Positions 1-9,785 of a DNA stretch of 38,907 nt are shown in pieces. The DNA is from Puniceicoccales bacterium (lineage in GTDB: Bacteria > Verrucomicrobiota > Verrucomicrobiia > Opitutales > LL51). The stretch spans positions 1 through 38,907 of the forward strand of contig JAITAK010000033.1 of the NCBI GenBank assembly GCA_031284165.1, read 5' to 3'. The position numbers and the translations under genes are program-made. The stretch's first letter is position 1; the number at the start of each line of letters is the position of its first letter. The notes beneath the pieces were generated by a model, which saw only the letters and a program-made list of their open reading frames with translations, did no database searches and was not told the origin of the DNA.

Positions 1-350
1 CAGCGCCAATGCTCAACGCTGGTGATTCTGTTGTATCGCATAATGTTGACGAAGGCGTTATAGTTCAAAATACGACTACCGCACCCGCTCAACATGAAAC
101 CCGAGTTTCAGAGAGTGTAAGTGTGGCCGCCTCAGCAGAAGCTCCAGCGCCAATGCTCAGCGCTGGTGCTTCTGTTGTATCGCATAATGTTGACGAAGGC
201 ATTATAGTTCAAAATACGACTACCGCACCCGCTCAACATGAAACCCGAGTTTCAGAGAGTGTAAGTGTGGCCGCCTCAGTAGAAGCTCCAGCGCCAATGC
301 TCAACGCTGGTGATTCTGTTGTATCGCATAATGTTGACGAAGGCGTATAG
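1..350 (+). CDS. C-terminal part of a tandem-repeat protein (48-aa repeats), 5' end outside window
   Basis: Frame is open from the window edge (..APM LNAGDSVVSHNVDEG..). It carries repeats of ~48 aa (VVSHNVDEG(V/I)IVQNTTTAPAQHETRVSESVSVAAS(A/V)EAPAPML(N/S)AG). The ORF track starts at an internal ATG (9). Confidence 0.65.
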   Translation, partial: APMLNAGDSVVSHNVDEGVIVQNTTTAPAQHETRVSESVSVAASAEAPAPMLSAGASVVSHNVDEGIIVQNTTTAPAQHETRVSESVSVAASVEAPAPMLNAGDSVVSHNVDEGV

Positions 351-400
351 TTCAAAACACGATTACCGCACCCGCTCAACATTAAGATGGAATGAAACAA
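1..400 (+). repeat. Tandem direct repeat, 144-bp unit, about 2.7 copies in window
   Basis: Near-identical units begin at 1, 145 and 289 (cagcgccaatgctca[a/g]cgctggtg...). The third copy degrades after about 390. Confidence 0.95.
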
Positions 401-492
401 GAAACGGAAATTCAAGGAGAAGGGTAGACTAAACCGACAACTCATGAGATTCCAAATCCTGAGAATTTGAAGGAGCAGGAAATTTCTATTCT

Positions 493-1266
493 ATGAAATT
501 AAGTAAACTTTTAGTCTTATTGTTCGTTCAATACTTCTTGGTGCTCTTGATGCCAGGAAACGTTACTGCATTTTGTCGTCAAAGAAAACTACTTCCATTA
601 CCAACGCCGCAACAAATCACGGAAATCGTTAAAAAATTGAAGGCAAACACTATGGAATGTGCCTTTGTTTTCGATTTAAAAACAACTACAGGGAAAAAAA
701 CAGAGACTAAAACGGGAAAATTTTATTTTCAACGTAACGATCAGGTGACTAATCTACGTTTCGATTTTGCCAATCAGTCATTTTTGTCCTTAAAGGAAGC
801 GAAAGGAGAAGTCTTTTGTTCGGGAAAAGTGACCAAGATGAGATGGGATGACCCAATACAAGAAGGGCATCTCCTAAGTTTTTCAGATGTTTTAATGCCG
901 TTTTTAGAAAGCGGTGGTGAATACTGTTGCCAGAATCGCGTTCAAGGGCGTAATACCCATATTATTCGCTTTAAGGAAGATCAAGGACGTGTTGTCAATA
1001 TCGCTTACGATCCTGTATTTGAAGTCGTTTTGCAGGTTGAGCATTTTGATGAAAAAGGTCAATGTGTACGTACATTTAAACTGCTCGAATTTAAAAAGGC
1101 TCAAGGAACATGGTTCATGAAAACCATCGAGATTAAATCTCATGATATCACTTCGCAACTCATCATTAAGAAAATAGCACTGAAACAGGCGATTCCAGCA
1201 GCAATTTTCAATAAAAATACCTTGGAACAACCTAACGAAGACCGTTTGACGTACATTGACTTCTAA
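493..1266 (+). CDS. Putative exported LolA-like outer-membrane lipoprotein-sorting family protein
   Basis: 257 aa with N-terminal signal peptide (KLLVLLFVQYFLVLLMPGNVTA) and a beta-rich body resembling LolA-fold proteins (GKFYFQRNDQVTNLRFDF..). Confidence 0.55.
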   Translation: MKLSKLLVLLFVQYFLVLLMPGNVTAFCRQRKLLPLPTPQQITEIVKKLKANTMECAFVFDLKTTTGKKTETKTGKFYFQRNDQVTNLRFDFANQSFLSLKEAKGEVFCSGKVTKMRWDDPIQEGHLLSFSDVLMPFLESGGEYCCQNRVQGRNTHIIRFKEDQGRVVNIAYDPVFEVVLQVEHFDEKGQCVRTFKLLEFKKAQGTWFMKTIEIKSHDITSQLIIKKIALKQAIPAAIFNKNTLEQPNEDRLTYIDF

Positions 1267-1379
1267 TGTGAAAGGGAGAGGGATCTAGGATTCCTGCCTG
1301 TAATATGGAGGTAACATATCAGCGGCGTATCCTTATCGTTTTCGCCAGCAAGCTAGAACTTTTTGAATCTAAGTGAAGG

Positions 1380-1416
1380 AAAGCGAGGCCTAGCGTGGAG
1401 CGTTCGCTTTCGCTTT
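1380..1416 (+). terminator. Possible intrinsic terminator
   Basis: AAAGCGA...TCGCTTT inverted repeat followed by cgcttttaat, downstream of the 493-1266 ORF. Confidence 0.35.
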
Positions 1417-1518
1417 TAATCGTTAATAAATTTTAGCTTTACGGTTTCACTGCAAGACGGAGCATATTTTTAGGACTTTGCATTGACGATAAGCAGAAAA
1501 TTTTTTTGAATCCCATTC

Positions 1519-3090
1519 ATGAATACATGGCAGTACTTTTGTAATCATTACTTTCGTTTTAGTTCCATAGGACTAAGTATCGATGTTAGTAAAATTAAAG
1601 GGTTCGACAATATGATGACGAAAATCAGATACGATCCTATCCGTGAAGCAATGGTAAATTTAGAAAATGGAAGTATCGCTAATAGAGACGAAAATAGGAT
1701 GGTCGGCCATTACTGGTTACGCAATCCCTCCATAGCGCCTTCCTCTGAAATTAAAACAGCAATCGTGGAGCTATGGCGTGATCTGGATCGCTTCGTCCAG
1801 AGGATACATTCCGGAGATATACAGGGTCAAAATGGGAAATTTAAAAATGCCTTATGCATTGGTATTGGAGGGTCGGCGTTAGGTCCACAACTGGCTTATA
1901 GAGCTTTAAGTCGCGGTTCTGCTGATAAAATGGCATTATTTTTCATCGACAACACAGATCCTGAGGGCATCGATTTGGTTTTGGCTCAACTCAATGGAAA
2001 ATTGGGTGAAACGTTGGTCATTGTGACCTCAAAATCCGGCGAAACAGCGGAGACGCGTAATGGTATGCTCGAAGTAACCCGGGCTTACGAAGCCGCAGGA
2101 CTTGATTTTAACCGCCACGCCGTCGCCATTACCTGTGAAAATAGCCAATTGGATCAATTAGCTAAGCATAAAGATTGGTTAAAACGCTTCCCGATGTGGG
2201 ATTGGGTCGGTGGACGAACCAGTATCGCTTCTGTAGTCGGACTGCTACCCATGGCGTTGCAAGGCGTTGACTACAAGCAATTCCTCGATGGTATGTGCAG
2301 TATCGATTCTTTAACACGCGATTTTGACGCAAACAATCCAGCTTTCTTATTAACGATAGCATGGTGCGCTGCAACTGACGGAACTGGCAGAAGGGCGATG
2401 GTGATCCTCCCCTATAAAGATCGCCTGTCCTTACTAGGTAACTTTCTGCAACAGCTCATTATGGAGTCCATTGGGAAAAAATTCGACCATTTCAAATGTC
2501 TCGTAGAACAAGGTCTAACAGTTTATGGCAATAAAGGCTCTACGGATCAACATGCTTATATGCAACAATTGCTAGAAGGAATCAACAACGCTTTCGTTAC
2601 TTTTATTGAAGTCCTTACGGATCGCGATGGAACGTCAATGTGGATCGAAAAAGACGTAACCACCGGCGACTACTTAGAGGGCTTTCTTTTAGGAACGCGC
2701 CAAGCCTTATACGAAAATCGTCGCGAATCAGTAACGATTACCATTGATCGCGTAGATGCATATTATTTGGGAGTGCTTATTGGGCTTTACGAACGCACTG
2801 TAGGTTTTTACACTTCCATAATTCATATCAATGCCTATCATCAGCCGGGAGTCGAAGCGGGGAAAAAAGCAGCGAATAACATATTGGCGCTGCAGAAGTC
2901 GGTGCTGCAATATTTGCGAGAAAATGCACAGCAATCATTTTCCGCAGAAGCTTTAAGTAATGCGGTGGGCAAAGGCGATACTGAAATTGAAACGATTTTT
3001 AAACTGTTAGAACATCTCGCCGCTAATCACCGCGTTAAACGCATTCCCAGTAGGCCTTGGCAGCAAAATACGTATCAATATTTAAATTGA
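1519..3090 (+). CDS. pgi: Glucose-6-phosphate isomerase (start may be the internal ATG at 1612)
   Basis: GIGGSALGPQLAYRAL, VTSKSGETAETRNG and GNKGSTDQHAYMQQL motifs; C-terminal extra ~50-aa helical domain. Confidence 0.96.
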   Translation: MNTWQYFCNHYFRFSSIGLSIDVSKIKGFDNMMTKIRYDPIREAMVNLENGSIANRDENRMVGHYWLRNPSIAPSSEIKTAIVELWRDLDRFVQRIHSGDIQGQNGKFKNALCIGIGGSALGPQLAYRALSRGSADKMALFFIDNTDPEGIDLVLAQLNGKLGETLVIVTSKSGETAETRNGMLEVTRAYEAAGLDFNRHAVAITCENSQLDQLAKHKDWLKRFPMWDWVGGRTSIASVVGLLPMALQGVDYKQFLDGMCSIDSLTRDFDANNPAFLLTIAWCAATDGTGRRAMVILPYKDRLSLLGNFLQQLIMESIGKKFDHFKCLVEQGLTVYGNKGSTDQHAYMQQLLEGINNAFVTFIEVLTDRDGTSMWIEKDVTTGDYLEGFLLGTRQALYENRRESVTITIDRVDAYYLGVLIGLYERTVGFYTSIIHINAYHQPGVEAGKKAANNILALQKSVLQYLRENAQQSFSAEALSNAVGKGDTEIETIFKLLEHLAANHRVKRIPSRPWQQNTYQYLN

Positions 3091-3146
3091 CATTTTTTCT
3101 TCGCACTTAGTATTAATTGTGAACCATGAATTGGAGGTGAGATTTT

Positions 3147-3347
3147 ATGTCCGTTGATGTAACGATAAGAAAAGGGGAAACGTTGGAAAAAGCTTTGCGG
3201 CGTTTGAAAAAAAAGCTCGAACGGGAGCTGATTTTACGCGATGCCCGTGCAAAGCGTTATTTTGAAAAGCCTTGCGAAAAACGTCGCCGCCTTAAAAAAG
3301 TTGCCGTGTTTAATAATATGTTGCGTATGCGTTACGAAAACATGTAA
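3147..3347 (+). CDS. rpsU: 30S ribosomal protein bS21
   Basis: 66 aa, basic, (V)RKGETLEKALRRLKKKLERE..RRYFEKP; ggaggtga Shine-Dalgarno upstream. Confidence 0.94.
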   Translation: MSVDVTIRKGETLEKALRRLKKKLERELILRDARAKRYFEKPCEKRRRLKKVAVFNNMLRMRYENM

Positions 3348-3508
3348 ACAAGTTTGCCCTGACTCGAAAGTGAGGAACTTGTGATTTGTCGTTCTGAAAA
3401 AATTTCCGATGATTAAGGGGAATATATATTATTATTGGAATCGCCTGTTTCAGTGCTATTTCCGTAATAGTGTATTATTCGAATGTTGATCTTTTCTTTC
3501 TTTTTTAC

Positions 3509-3550
3509 GGCGAAGTGATGTGTGCCAAACGTGTTACGCATTACTTCGCC
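3509..3550. terminator. Long inverted repeat, likely transcription-termination hairpin downstream of rpsU / MATE gene
   Basis: GGCGAAGTGATGTGTG...TACGCATTACTTCGCC, about 15-bp stem with G-U pairs. Confidence 0.5.
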
Positions 3551-3618
3551 CTTAAAATAAATCAAGAGTCAATGATCTGAGTGCTAGGTAAATTCCTGGA
3601 TTTTTGTATTGATTAAAC

Positions 3619-5016
3619 TTATAGTTGACCTTTGTCTGACGCTTGAGGCTGAGAAGATTTAGCCGCCTCAGCCGCCTTCCTCCACCAAGTTTTCGAACGA
3701 AAGCGAAAAAAATCGGATATAATGCGTATACAGGAATCTAAAGTAAAACACTGCCAACAAAAGACCGCGCCACCCCAATGAAAAATATAAACAAAAATGA
3801 AAATTGGCGTAAATGCGGCGAGCCAAAAACAGGAAATATTGGAAATCACCGTAAAATGGACGTCTCCTGCAGATATGAGAACGTTCTGGAACATCCAACG
3901 AAACGCTTCCGCGATTAGCGCAATCCATGCCGCAAAAAGTGCCCAGCGAAAATTGACAAAAAATGCATTCGTCACTTCTCCGCCATAAAATAAATGGAGC
4001 ATTAATTGCGGCCGGCAAAGCATGAAAATTGACGTTAGACCCGCAAAAATCAGTAAGAGTTTTGTTACAGCATGAGCAACGGTAAAGATAGCTTCCGTTT
4101 GCCCTCTTCCAATATAAGTCGAACAGAGTGTACACATTCCCTTGCCTAACCCATCGGCAAAAAACCAAAAAAAGAGGTAAATTGAATTGGCAATGGTGAA
4201 AGCCAACAAATTGTCTGTAGAACAAACTTTTGCAATAATTTGATAAACAATAGCAAATCCTCCGGAATTTAAAATCGAATTGAGCGCATTGGGAATCCCT
4301 AAAGGAAGATATTTTTTGACTAATTTGATGGAAAGTTTTGGGAGATGTGTCCGATAGCGACGGCGATAGGGCTTTTTTAAAAATTTATGGAGGAAAATTA
4401 GAAATGCTACGAATTGCGAAATTCCGGTGGCGTAAGCAGCACCATGGATCCCCATTTCAGGAAATCCACATAACCCAAAAATGAGCAGAAAATCGAGTAT
4501 AATATTGACCACGTTCGATATAAAAATCACGATCGGTATCGCACGCGTATGCCCAATGCCTAAAAAAAATGAACCAATGGCTCCGAATCCTGCTAAATGA
4601 AACGGCAAAAATAAAAGCGTAATCGCTAAATAAGGCGCACCCAATGCTTCGATAGTCGAAGCTAAGAAAACTTTGGCGTTCAGCGCACATGGAATGAGCA
4701 CGATGTAGTACGCCAAGGCAACAAAAATTGTTTGCCATACCACTTGTCCAATCTGCCGATAATTGCGCGCTCCATGAAATTGACCGATAAATACGCTCGT
4801 CATCATGATAAATGCCATCATAGCCCGTGTATTGGCCCAATAAAAAGGATGGGCTCCAGAAGCCGCGACAAATGCTTCTGTAGAATATTTCGCCAGAATA
4901 ATACGATCTACTAGAGTCATGAGGTAATTCGACATCGCTGCCAAAATCATGGGCCAAGAAATTGACCAAATTTCACCTAAAGCTCCAGATTCACGTTGAG
5001 ATAAATTCATGCTCAA
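3619..5016 (-). CDS. MATE family efflux transporter
   Basis: 465 aa polytopic; SWPMILAAMSNYLMTLVDRIILAKYSTEAFVAA N-terminus; internal pseudo-repeat typical of MATE proteins. Confidence 0.88.
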   Translation of the reverse strand: MSMNLSQRESGALGEIWSISWPMILAAMSNYLMTLVDRIILAKYSTEAFVAASGAHPFYWANTRAMMAFIMMTSVFIGQFHGARNYRQIGQVVWQTIFVALAYYIVLIPCALNAKVFLASTIEALGAPYLAITLLFLPFHLAGFGAIGSFFLGIGHTRAIPIVIFISNVVNIILDFLLIFGLCGFPEMGIHGAAYATGISQFVAFLIFLHKFLKKPYRRRYRTHLPKLSIKLVKKYLPLGIPNALNSILNSGGFAIVYQIIAKVCSTDNLLAFTIANSIYLFFWFFADGLGKGMCTLCSTYIGRGQTEAIFTVAHAVTKLLLIFAGLTSIFMLCRPQLMLHLFYGGEVTNAFFVNFRWALFAAWIALIAEAFRWMFQNVLISAGDVHFTVISNISCFWLAAFTPIFIFVYIFHWGGAVFCWQCFTLDSCIRIISDFFRFRSKTWWRKAAEAAKSSQPQASDKGQL

Positions 5017-5328
5017 GGCAAGTTATGAAGATAGTTTACCCTTTTCAACGAAATTTTATTGCTTGACGGGCAAATATCTCCTCCTCACATCGTCAATCAA
5101 TAGAGTTTACTCTATGCTGTCCTTGGGATACGTTATAAAATTTGCCAGCAATTTTTTTATTATATTTAAAATAATGCCCTGGGATAACGTCTGTGAAATG
5201 AACCGTCAAATTGGAGAAAAAATGTTTGCAGATTCTACGCCTCGAGGTCAGTGAGCCGAATTTTGTTTTGCCTATACTTTTCAGACGAATTTTGTTGCTC
5301 CACAGCCCAAATCATCCAACTTCAGGCT

Positions 5329-5883
5329 ATGGACATGAGATTGCCAAATCACTGGATACGTGATCGTCAGACGACGGTTTTCAGTTGTCCCTTTTTCCAT
5401 CTCTTTGAAAGAAAATACGTACATCCTATCGACCACCGCTCCGGGAATTTCTACGTCATGGATGCGATGGATTGGGTGCAGGTGATCGCTGTGACCAGGG
5501 ATCATAAACTCGTCCTTGTACAACAATTCCGCTTCGCTACAGAAACGCTTTCCCTCGAAACTCCCGGTGGGCTCATAGAAAAAAATGAAGACCCTTTAGA
5601 GGCCGCAACGCGCGAGCTTCGCGAAGAAACAGGATACGCACCCCAAAATACTTACCTCTTAACTTCGCTTTACCCGAATCCGGCGATGCAAAATAATCGC
5701 TTATATGTGGTCGTCGCTGAAGATTGTGAAAAAGTAGATTGCCAACACCTCGACGCCAATGAGGAAATCGTTTGTTCTACCGCTTCATTTTCAGAATGTC
5801 TCGCTAAAATTCACTCTGGAGAAATTACTCACGGTATTGCTATTTTAACGCTGCTCATGTATCAATTTCATAAAAAAATTTAA
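5329..5883 (+). CDS. Nudix hydrolase (ADP-ribose pyrophosphatase-like); track ORF starts at 5251, ATG 5329 more likely
   Basis: Nudix box GGLIEKNEDPLEAATRELREETGY. Confidence 0.88.
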   Translation: MDMRLPNHWIRDRQTTVFSCPFFHLFERKYVHPIDHRSGNFYVMDAMDWVQVIAVTRDHKLVLVQQFRFATETLSLETPGGLIEKNEDPLEAATRELREETGYAPQNTYLLTSLYPNPAMQNNRLYVVVAEDCEKVDCQHLDANEEIVCSTASFSECLAKIHSGEITHGIAILTLLMYQFHKKI

Positions 5884-5897
5884 TCGTTAAAAATAAT

Positions 5898-7112
5898 ATG
5901 AATTTTGATGTCAATACATTTCGCCAGGAATTTCCTATTCTAAAAAGTAAAAATCACTTCAATAAATCGCTGATCTATTTCGATAATGCGGCAACAATGC
6001 AATTACCTGAACGCGTCATCCGGGCCATGGCCGGCCACTTGCGTGCGCATAACGCTAATGTACATCGCGGCATTTATGGACTGAGTGCTGAAGCTGAAGA
6101 AATTTACGAATCGACACGCCAAGAAATTGCTCAATGGATTAACGCACGCGCATCAAAGGAAATTATTTTTAATTCGGGAACGACGGAAGGCTTAAATTTT
6201 CTCGCATCGCAGTTCAATACACTGACAGCGCAGGACGAAATTATTTTATTCATTCAAGAACACCATTCTAATATCTTGCCCTGGCAACGACTCAACGCTG
6301 CGATTCGCGTTGTTGCTATGACCGCATCCGGTGACTTTGATGAAGATGATTTTAGAAATAAACTCTCAGAAAATACAAAAATTGTCTCCATAGCCCATAT
6401 TGCGAACGTTCTAGGAACGATAAACCCTATCAAAAAAATCGCTCAAATGAGCCACAATGTCGGTGCGCTTTGCATCGTTGATGGAGCGCAATCACTGAGT
6501 CATGGTCCCATCGATGTTCAGGATATGGATTGCGATTTTTTTGCAACTTCGGCGCATAAGGCCTTTGGTCCCAGTGGTATTGGATTTCTCTATGGCCGTG
6601 CTTCATTGCTTGAAAAATTTAGCCCCTATCACGTAGGAGGAGGTATCGTCGAACGCGTAGCCTTCGACCAATCGCCGATTTTCCACGCAATCCCTACACG
6701 CTTCGAAGCCGGTACACCTAATATTGTCGGCGTCGCAGGACTACGCGCATCGATCCATTTTCTCCGTACCATGGATTGGCCTGCGATTCAATCCTATCAG
6801 GAGCAACTTAAAAATCGACTCCTTGAAATTTTGAAACGCGATTCATCAATTAAAGTTCTTAAACCCGATAATCAACGCTGTGGTATTGTTTCCTTTGTCC
6901 ATAATCACGCCCATCCTCACGATGTTGCCAGCATTTTCGATAGCGAAGGCATTGCTGTTCGCGCTGGTCACCATTGCGCACAACCTCTGATGAAAGCTCT
7001 CCATGTTCATGGAACCGTTCGCATTTCCCTTTCAACCTATAACACACTGAATGAGATTGAAACCCTTTCTATAGCACTTGAAAAAATTAATCGCATTTTT
7101 ACTCATAAATGA
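5898..7112 (+). CDS. sufS: Cysteine desulfurase SufS
   Basis: PLP-dependent class V aminotransferase: FATSAHKAFGPSGIGFLYG, and RAGHHCAQPLMKALHVHGTVRISLSTYNT near the C-terminus. Confidence 0.94.
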   Translation: MNFDVNTFRQEFPILKSKNHFNKSLIYFDNAATMQLPERVIRAMAGHLRAHNANVHRGIYGLSAEAEEIYESTRQEIAQWINARASKEIIFNSGTTEGLNFLASQFNTLTAQDEIILFIQEHHSNILPWQRLNAAIRVVAMTASGDFDEDDFRNKLSENTKIVSIAHIANVLGTINPIKKIAQMSHNVGALCIVDGAQSLSHGPIDVQDMDCDFFATSAHKAFGPSGIGFLYGRASLLEKFSPYHVGGGIVERVAFDQSPIFHAIPTRFEAGTPNIVGVAGLRASIHFLRTMDWPAIQSYQEQLKNRLLEILKRDSSIKVLKPDNQRCGIVSFVHNHAHPHDVASIFDSEGIAVRAGHHCAQPLMKALHVHGTVRISLSTYNTLNEIETLSIALEKINRIFTHK

Positions 7113-7134
7113 AGGGATATCGGCCTTAATTATA

Positions 7135-8670
7135 TTAAGCCTGACTGTCTTGCCAATCGCTTGCAATTTCAAGCATACGCTTCTCTATAGCCTCTGTGAG
7201 TTGTTTTTCCTTAGCAATTTGCTCCATGACTCCCATCCCTACCGTCGAAAAATAGGAGAGAAGCGCCTCCGCTGCTGCGTTGATATGAGTTGGAGCGACC
7301 TCATCGAATATGCCATTTCTTATGGTCCACAAAAGTATGATTTGTTCTGTGACGCTGCGCGGTGCATTTGCGGGTTGTTTAAATAACTCTACAATCCGTA
7401 CTCCACGATCTAATTGTTGCTGCGTCTTGGCATCCAGATCAGAACCGAATTGAGCAAAAGAACGCAATTCATAGTACTGACCAAGCTCTAACTTTAACTT
7501 TCCAGCAATCTGCCTGAAAGCTTTGACTTGGGCCGTCGATCCAACCCGCGATACGGAAATTCCTACAGAAATTGCCGGTCGTATGCCTTGGTTAAATAAC
7601 TCTGTATCTAAAAAGATTTGCCCATCAGTAATAGAAATCACATTTGTCGGAATATAGGCAGAAACATCGCCGGCCTGGGTCTCAATGATTGGAAGCGCAG
7701 TCAGTGAACCATGGCCATGGCTCGCATCGAGATGTGCTGCTCGCTCTAGTAGGCGTGAGTGAAGATAAAAGACATCTCCCGGATAAGCCTCCCGACCTGA
7801 AGGACGCCTCAAAATGAGACAAATCTGTCGATAGGCTACGGCGTGCTTAGAAAGATCATCGTAAACAATTAACGCGTCCATGCCATTATGCATAAACCAT
7901 TCCCCTAATGCGCAGCCCGTGTAAGGAGCGATGTATTGACTCGCCGGATTATCTGCCGCCGAAGCGCTGACGATGATCGTAAATTCTAAGGCATTATTAT
8001 CACTTAAAGTTTTAATGGTTTGTGCCAAAGAAGAACTCTTCTGCCCAATAGCGACATATACGGAATACACCGGTCGAAAATCAGGATCTTTATCGGCTAA
8101 ACCTTCTCGATTGATACGCGCTTGATTAATAATCGTATCGATGGCAATTGTTGATTTTCCCGTAGACCGATCCCCAATAATTAACTCCCGTTGACCACGT
8201 CCAATGGGAATCATGGCGTCAATAGCAATAATTCCCGTTTGCAGAGGCTGGTTTACCGACTCTCGAGGCATGATTCCTGGAGCGATTTTATCCACAGGAT
8301 AGAATTCTTCGGCCATCACAGGTCCCTTATTATCAAGAGGCTGCCCTAGAGCATCAACTACCCTCCCAAGAAAATTCTTTCCTACAGGCATAGAAAGAAG
8401 TTTTCCTGTTGCCATTCCTTGGTCACCTGCCTTGAGATAGGTATAGTCCCCAAAAATGACGACACCGATAAAATCTTCCTCTAAATTCAAAGCTACTCCC
8501 CAAATGCCTCTAGAAAAATCGATCATCTCGTTGTACATAACCCCGGAAAGGCCATTGACGATGGCAATGCCGTCGGCGATAGAAATAATTATCCCAACGT
8601 TTTTTTGAGAGGCAACGCAATGAGTCGCAAGAATCTCTTGACGAATTTGATCGATGAACTTATCAGCCAT
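7135..8670 (-). CDS. atpA: F-type ATP synthase alpha subunit, not flanked by other atp genes
   Basis: [83 protein letters not shown]. Confidence 0.95.
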   Translation of the reverse strand: MADKFIDQIRQEILATHCVASQKNVGIIISIADGIAIVNGLSGVMYNEMIDFSRGIWGVALNLEEDFIGVVIFGDYTYLKAGDQGMATGKLLSMPVGKNFLGRVVDALGQPLDNKGPVMAEEFYPVDKIAPGIMPRESVNQPLQTGIIAIDAMIPIGRGQRELIIGDRSTGKSTIAIDTIINQARINREGLADKDPDFRPVYSVYVAIGQKSSSLAQTIKTLSDNNALEFTIIVSASAADNPASQYIAPYTGCALGEWFMHNGMDALIVYDDLSKHAVAYRQICLILRRPSGREAYPGDVFYLHSRLLERAAHLDASHGHGSLTALPIIETQAGDVSAYIPTNVISITDGQIFLDTELFNQGIRPAISVGISVSRVGSTAQVKAFRQIAGKLKLELGQYYELRSFAQFGSDLDAKTQQQLDRGVRIVELFKQPANAPRSVTEQIILLWTIRNGIFDEVAPTHINAAAEALLSYFSTVGMGVMEQIAKEKQLTEAIEKRMLEIASDWQDSQA

Positions 8671-8736
8671 AACTTTTTATGAAAAATAAAAATAAATGAA
8701 GCAAGAACAAGTATAAATTGCGGAATTCTGTGACCT

Positions 8737-9678
8737 TTACAGCCTCAGTAACCTAGAGTAACGTAAATGCAATAAGACAATGAGAACAATCATGAACAGT
8801 AATGCCAACGGAGAATCGAGGAAGTGGTCTGAACCGAGCCATGGGTGTGTTATCGGAAATAAAAGGTATTCTCTACTCATCATCAATGTAAATACGACCC
8901 CCGTATGTAACCCTACACAGGAAAGAAGGGTTGGGATGTAGCAATAAATCGCTGCAAGCAGACATCCAAAGACAAAAATAATGAGAAATTTAAGATAGAC
9001 AACATTAACAAACGCGTGGCATACGACTTCATAAAGGCATCGAAAGCCGTCACTTAGGGTAGCAAATTCGTGATTGAGATTGATCGCATAGTTAGAGCGA
9101 AAGTGAAAGTAAGTAAAAACGAAAGAAGAGAAAATAATGGCTAAAAATGGATGCATATGCTTAAGGAAAATCTTAAAAATCAGTCCGCGAAATAGCCATT
9201 CTTCGATCAAGGATAACGCCAAAGCGCACAGTAAAAATTTCAGGGGCAATAAATTCTCCAGACCTTGAAAATGTCGGGGATAGGTCCAAACGAAATCGAG
9301 CGCCAACATCTTTATCCCTAAAATGACTCCAACAACGAAACATCCTGTAGCGAAAAATTGCCCAAAGATTTTAAAATCAAAACTGTAAAAGGATTTTTCC
9401 GGCACCTGTCGTCGGTAAATTTTCCACAGATAAGGAGTAAATAAAAGAAAGGTTAGGAGACGGATGCGTTCGAAAAAGATTGCCAAGCCTTTATGATGTA
9501 AGTAATTCGTTAAAAAGCAGGGGGCACATTGATTCCAGTAGACGACAAGATTAAAGATTAAGGGGGTTAAAAGCGTGGTAATACATAAGGTACAGCTATA
9601 AGCAATCACAAGGAGACCCAAAGGGGAATTTTTGCACATTCTTGGGATATTTTTGGTTGAGATTTTAACAAAGGCCAT
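8737..9678 (-). CDS. CPBP family intramembrane metalloprotease
   Basis: Polytopic; EEWLFRGLIFKIF and FVFTYFHF motifs of the CPBP (Abi) family. Confidence 0.82.
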   Translation of the reverse strand: MAFVKISTKNIPRMCKNSPLGLLVIAYSCTLCITTLLTPLIFNLVVYWNQCAPCFLTNYLHHKGLAIFFERIRLLTFLLFTPYLWKIYRRQVPEKSFYSFDFKIFGQFFATGCFVVGVILGIKMLALDFVWTYPRHFQGLENLLPLKFLLCALALSLIEEWLFRGLIFKIFLKHMHPFLAIIFSSFVFTYFHFRSNYAINLNHEFATLSDGFRCLYEVVCHAFVNVVYLKFLIIFVFGCLLAAIYCYIPTLLSCVGLHTGVVFTLMMSREYLLFPITHPWLGSDHFLDSPLALLFMIVLIVLLHLRYSRLLRL

Positions 9679-9785
9679 AAATATAGCAGTGCAGCTTTTC
9701 GATATTTTGTCAATTTCTGCATGAAGTTATATACGAGACACACGGGAGTTGACAGTATTTTTTTGTTAAGCATGTTGACCGATCT

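Noticed and set aside
1-400. CRISPR-like array from regularly spaced repeats
   Set aside because: The 144-bp units are contiguous, in-frame and coding; there are no unique spacers or cas genes.
1519-3090. Extra C-terminal ~50-aa domain on glucose-6-phosphate isomerase as a novel fusion
   Set aside because: Similar C-terminal extensions (..ETIFKLLEHLAANHRV..) are known in GPI proteins of several bacterial phyla, so not new.
3147-3347. Possible frameshifted or fused rpsU
   Set aside because: Length, SD and sequence are normal for bS21; ordinary gene.
3668-4225. 185-aa and (4457-4969) 170-aa minus-strand ORFs overlapping the MATE gene
   Set aside because: Alternative frames of the same strand within a clear MATE coding region; aromatic/Cys-rich out-of-frame composition.
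5009-5254. 81-aa ORF between the MATE and Nudix genes
   Set aside because: Starts inside the divergent MATE gene, no recognisable domain, low-complexity AT-rich translation.
7078-7386. 102-aa plus-strand ORF over the 3' end of atpA
   Set aside because: Mostly antisense to the conserved atpA C-terminus.
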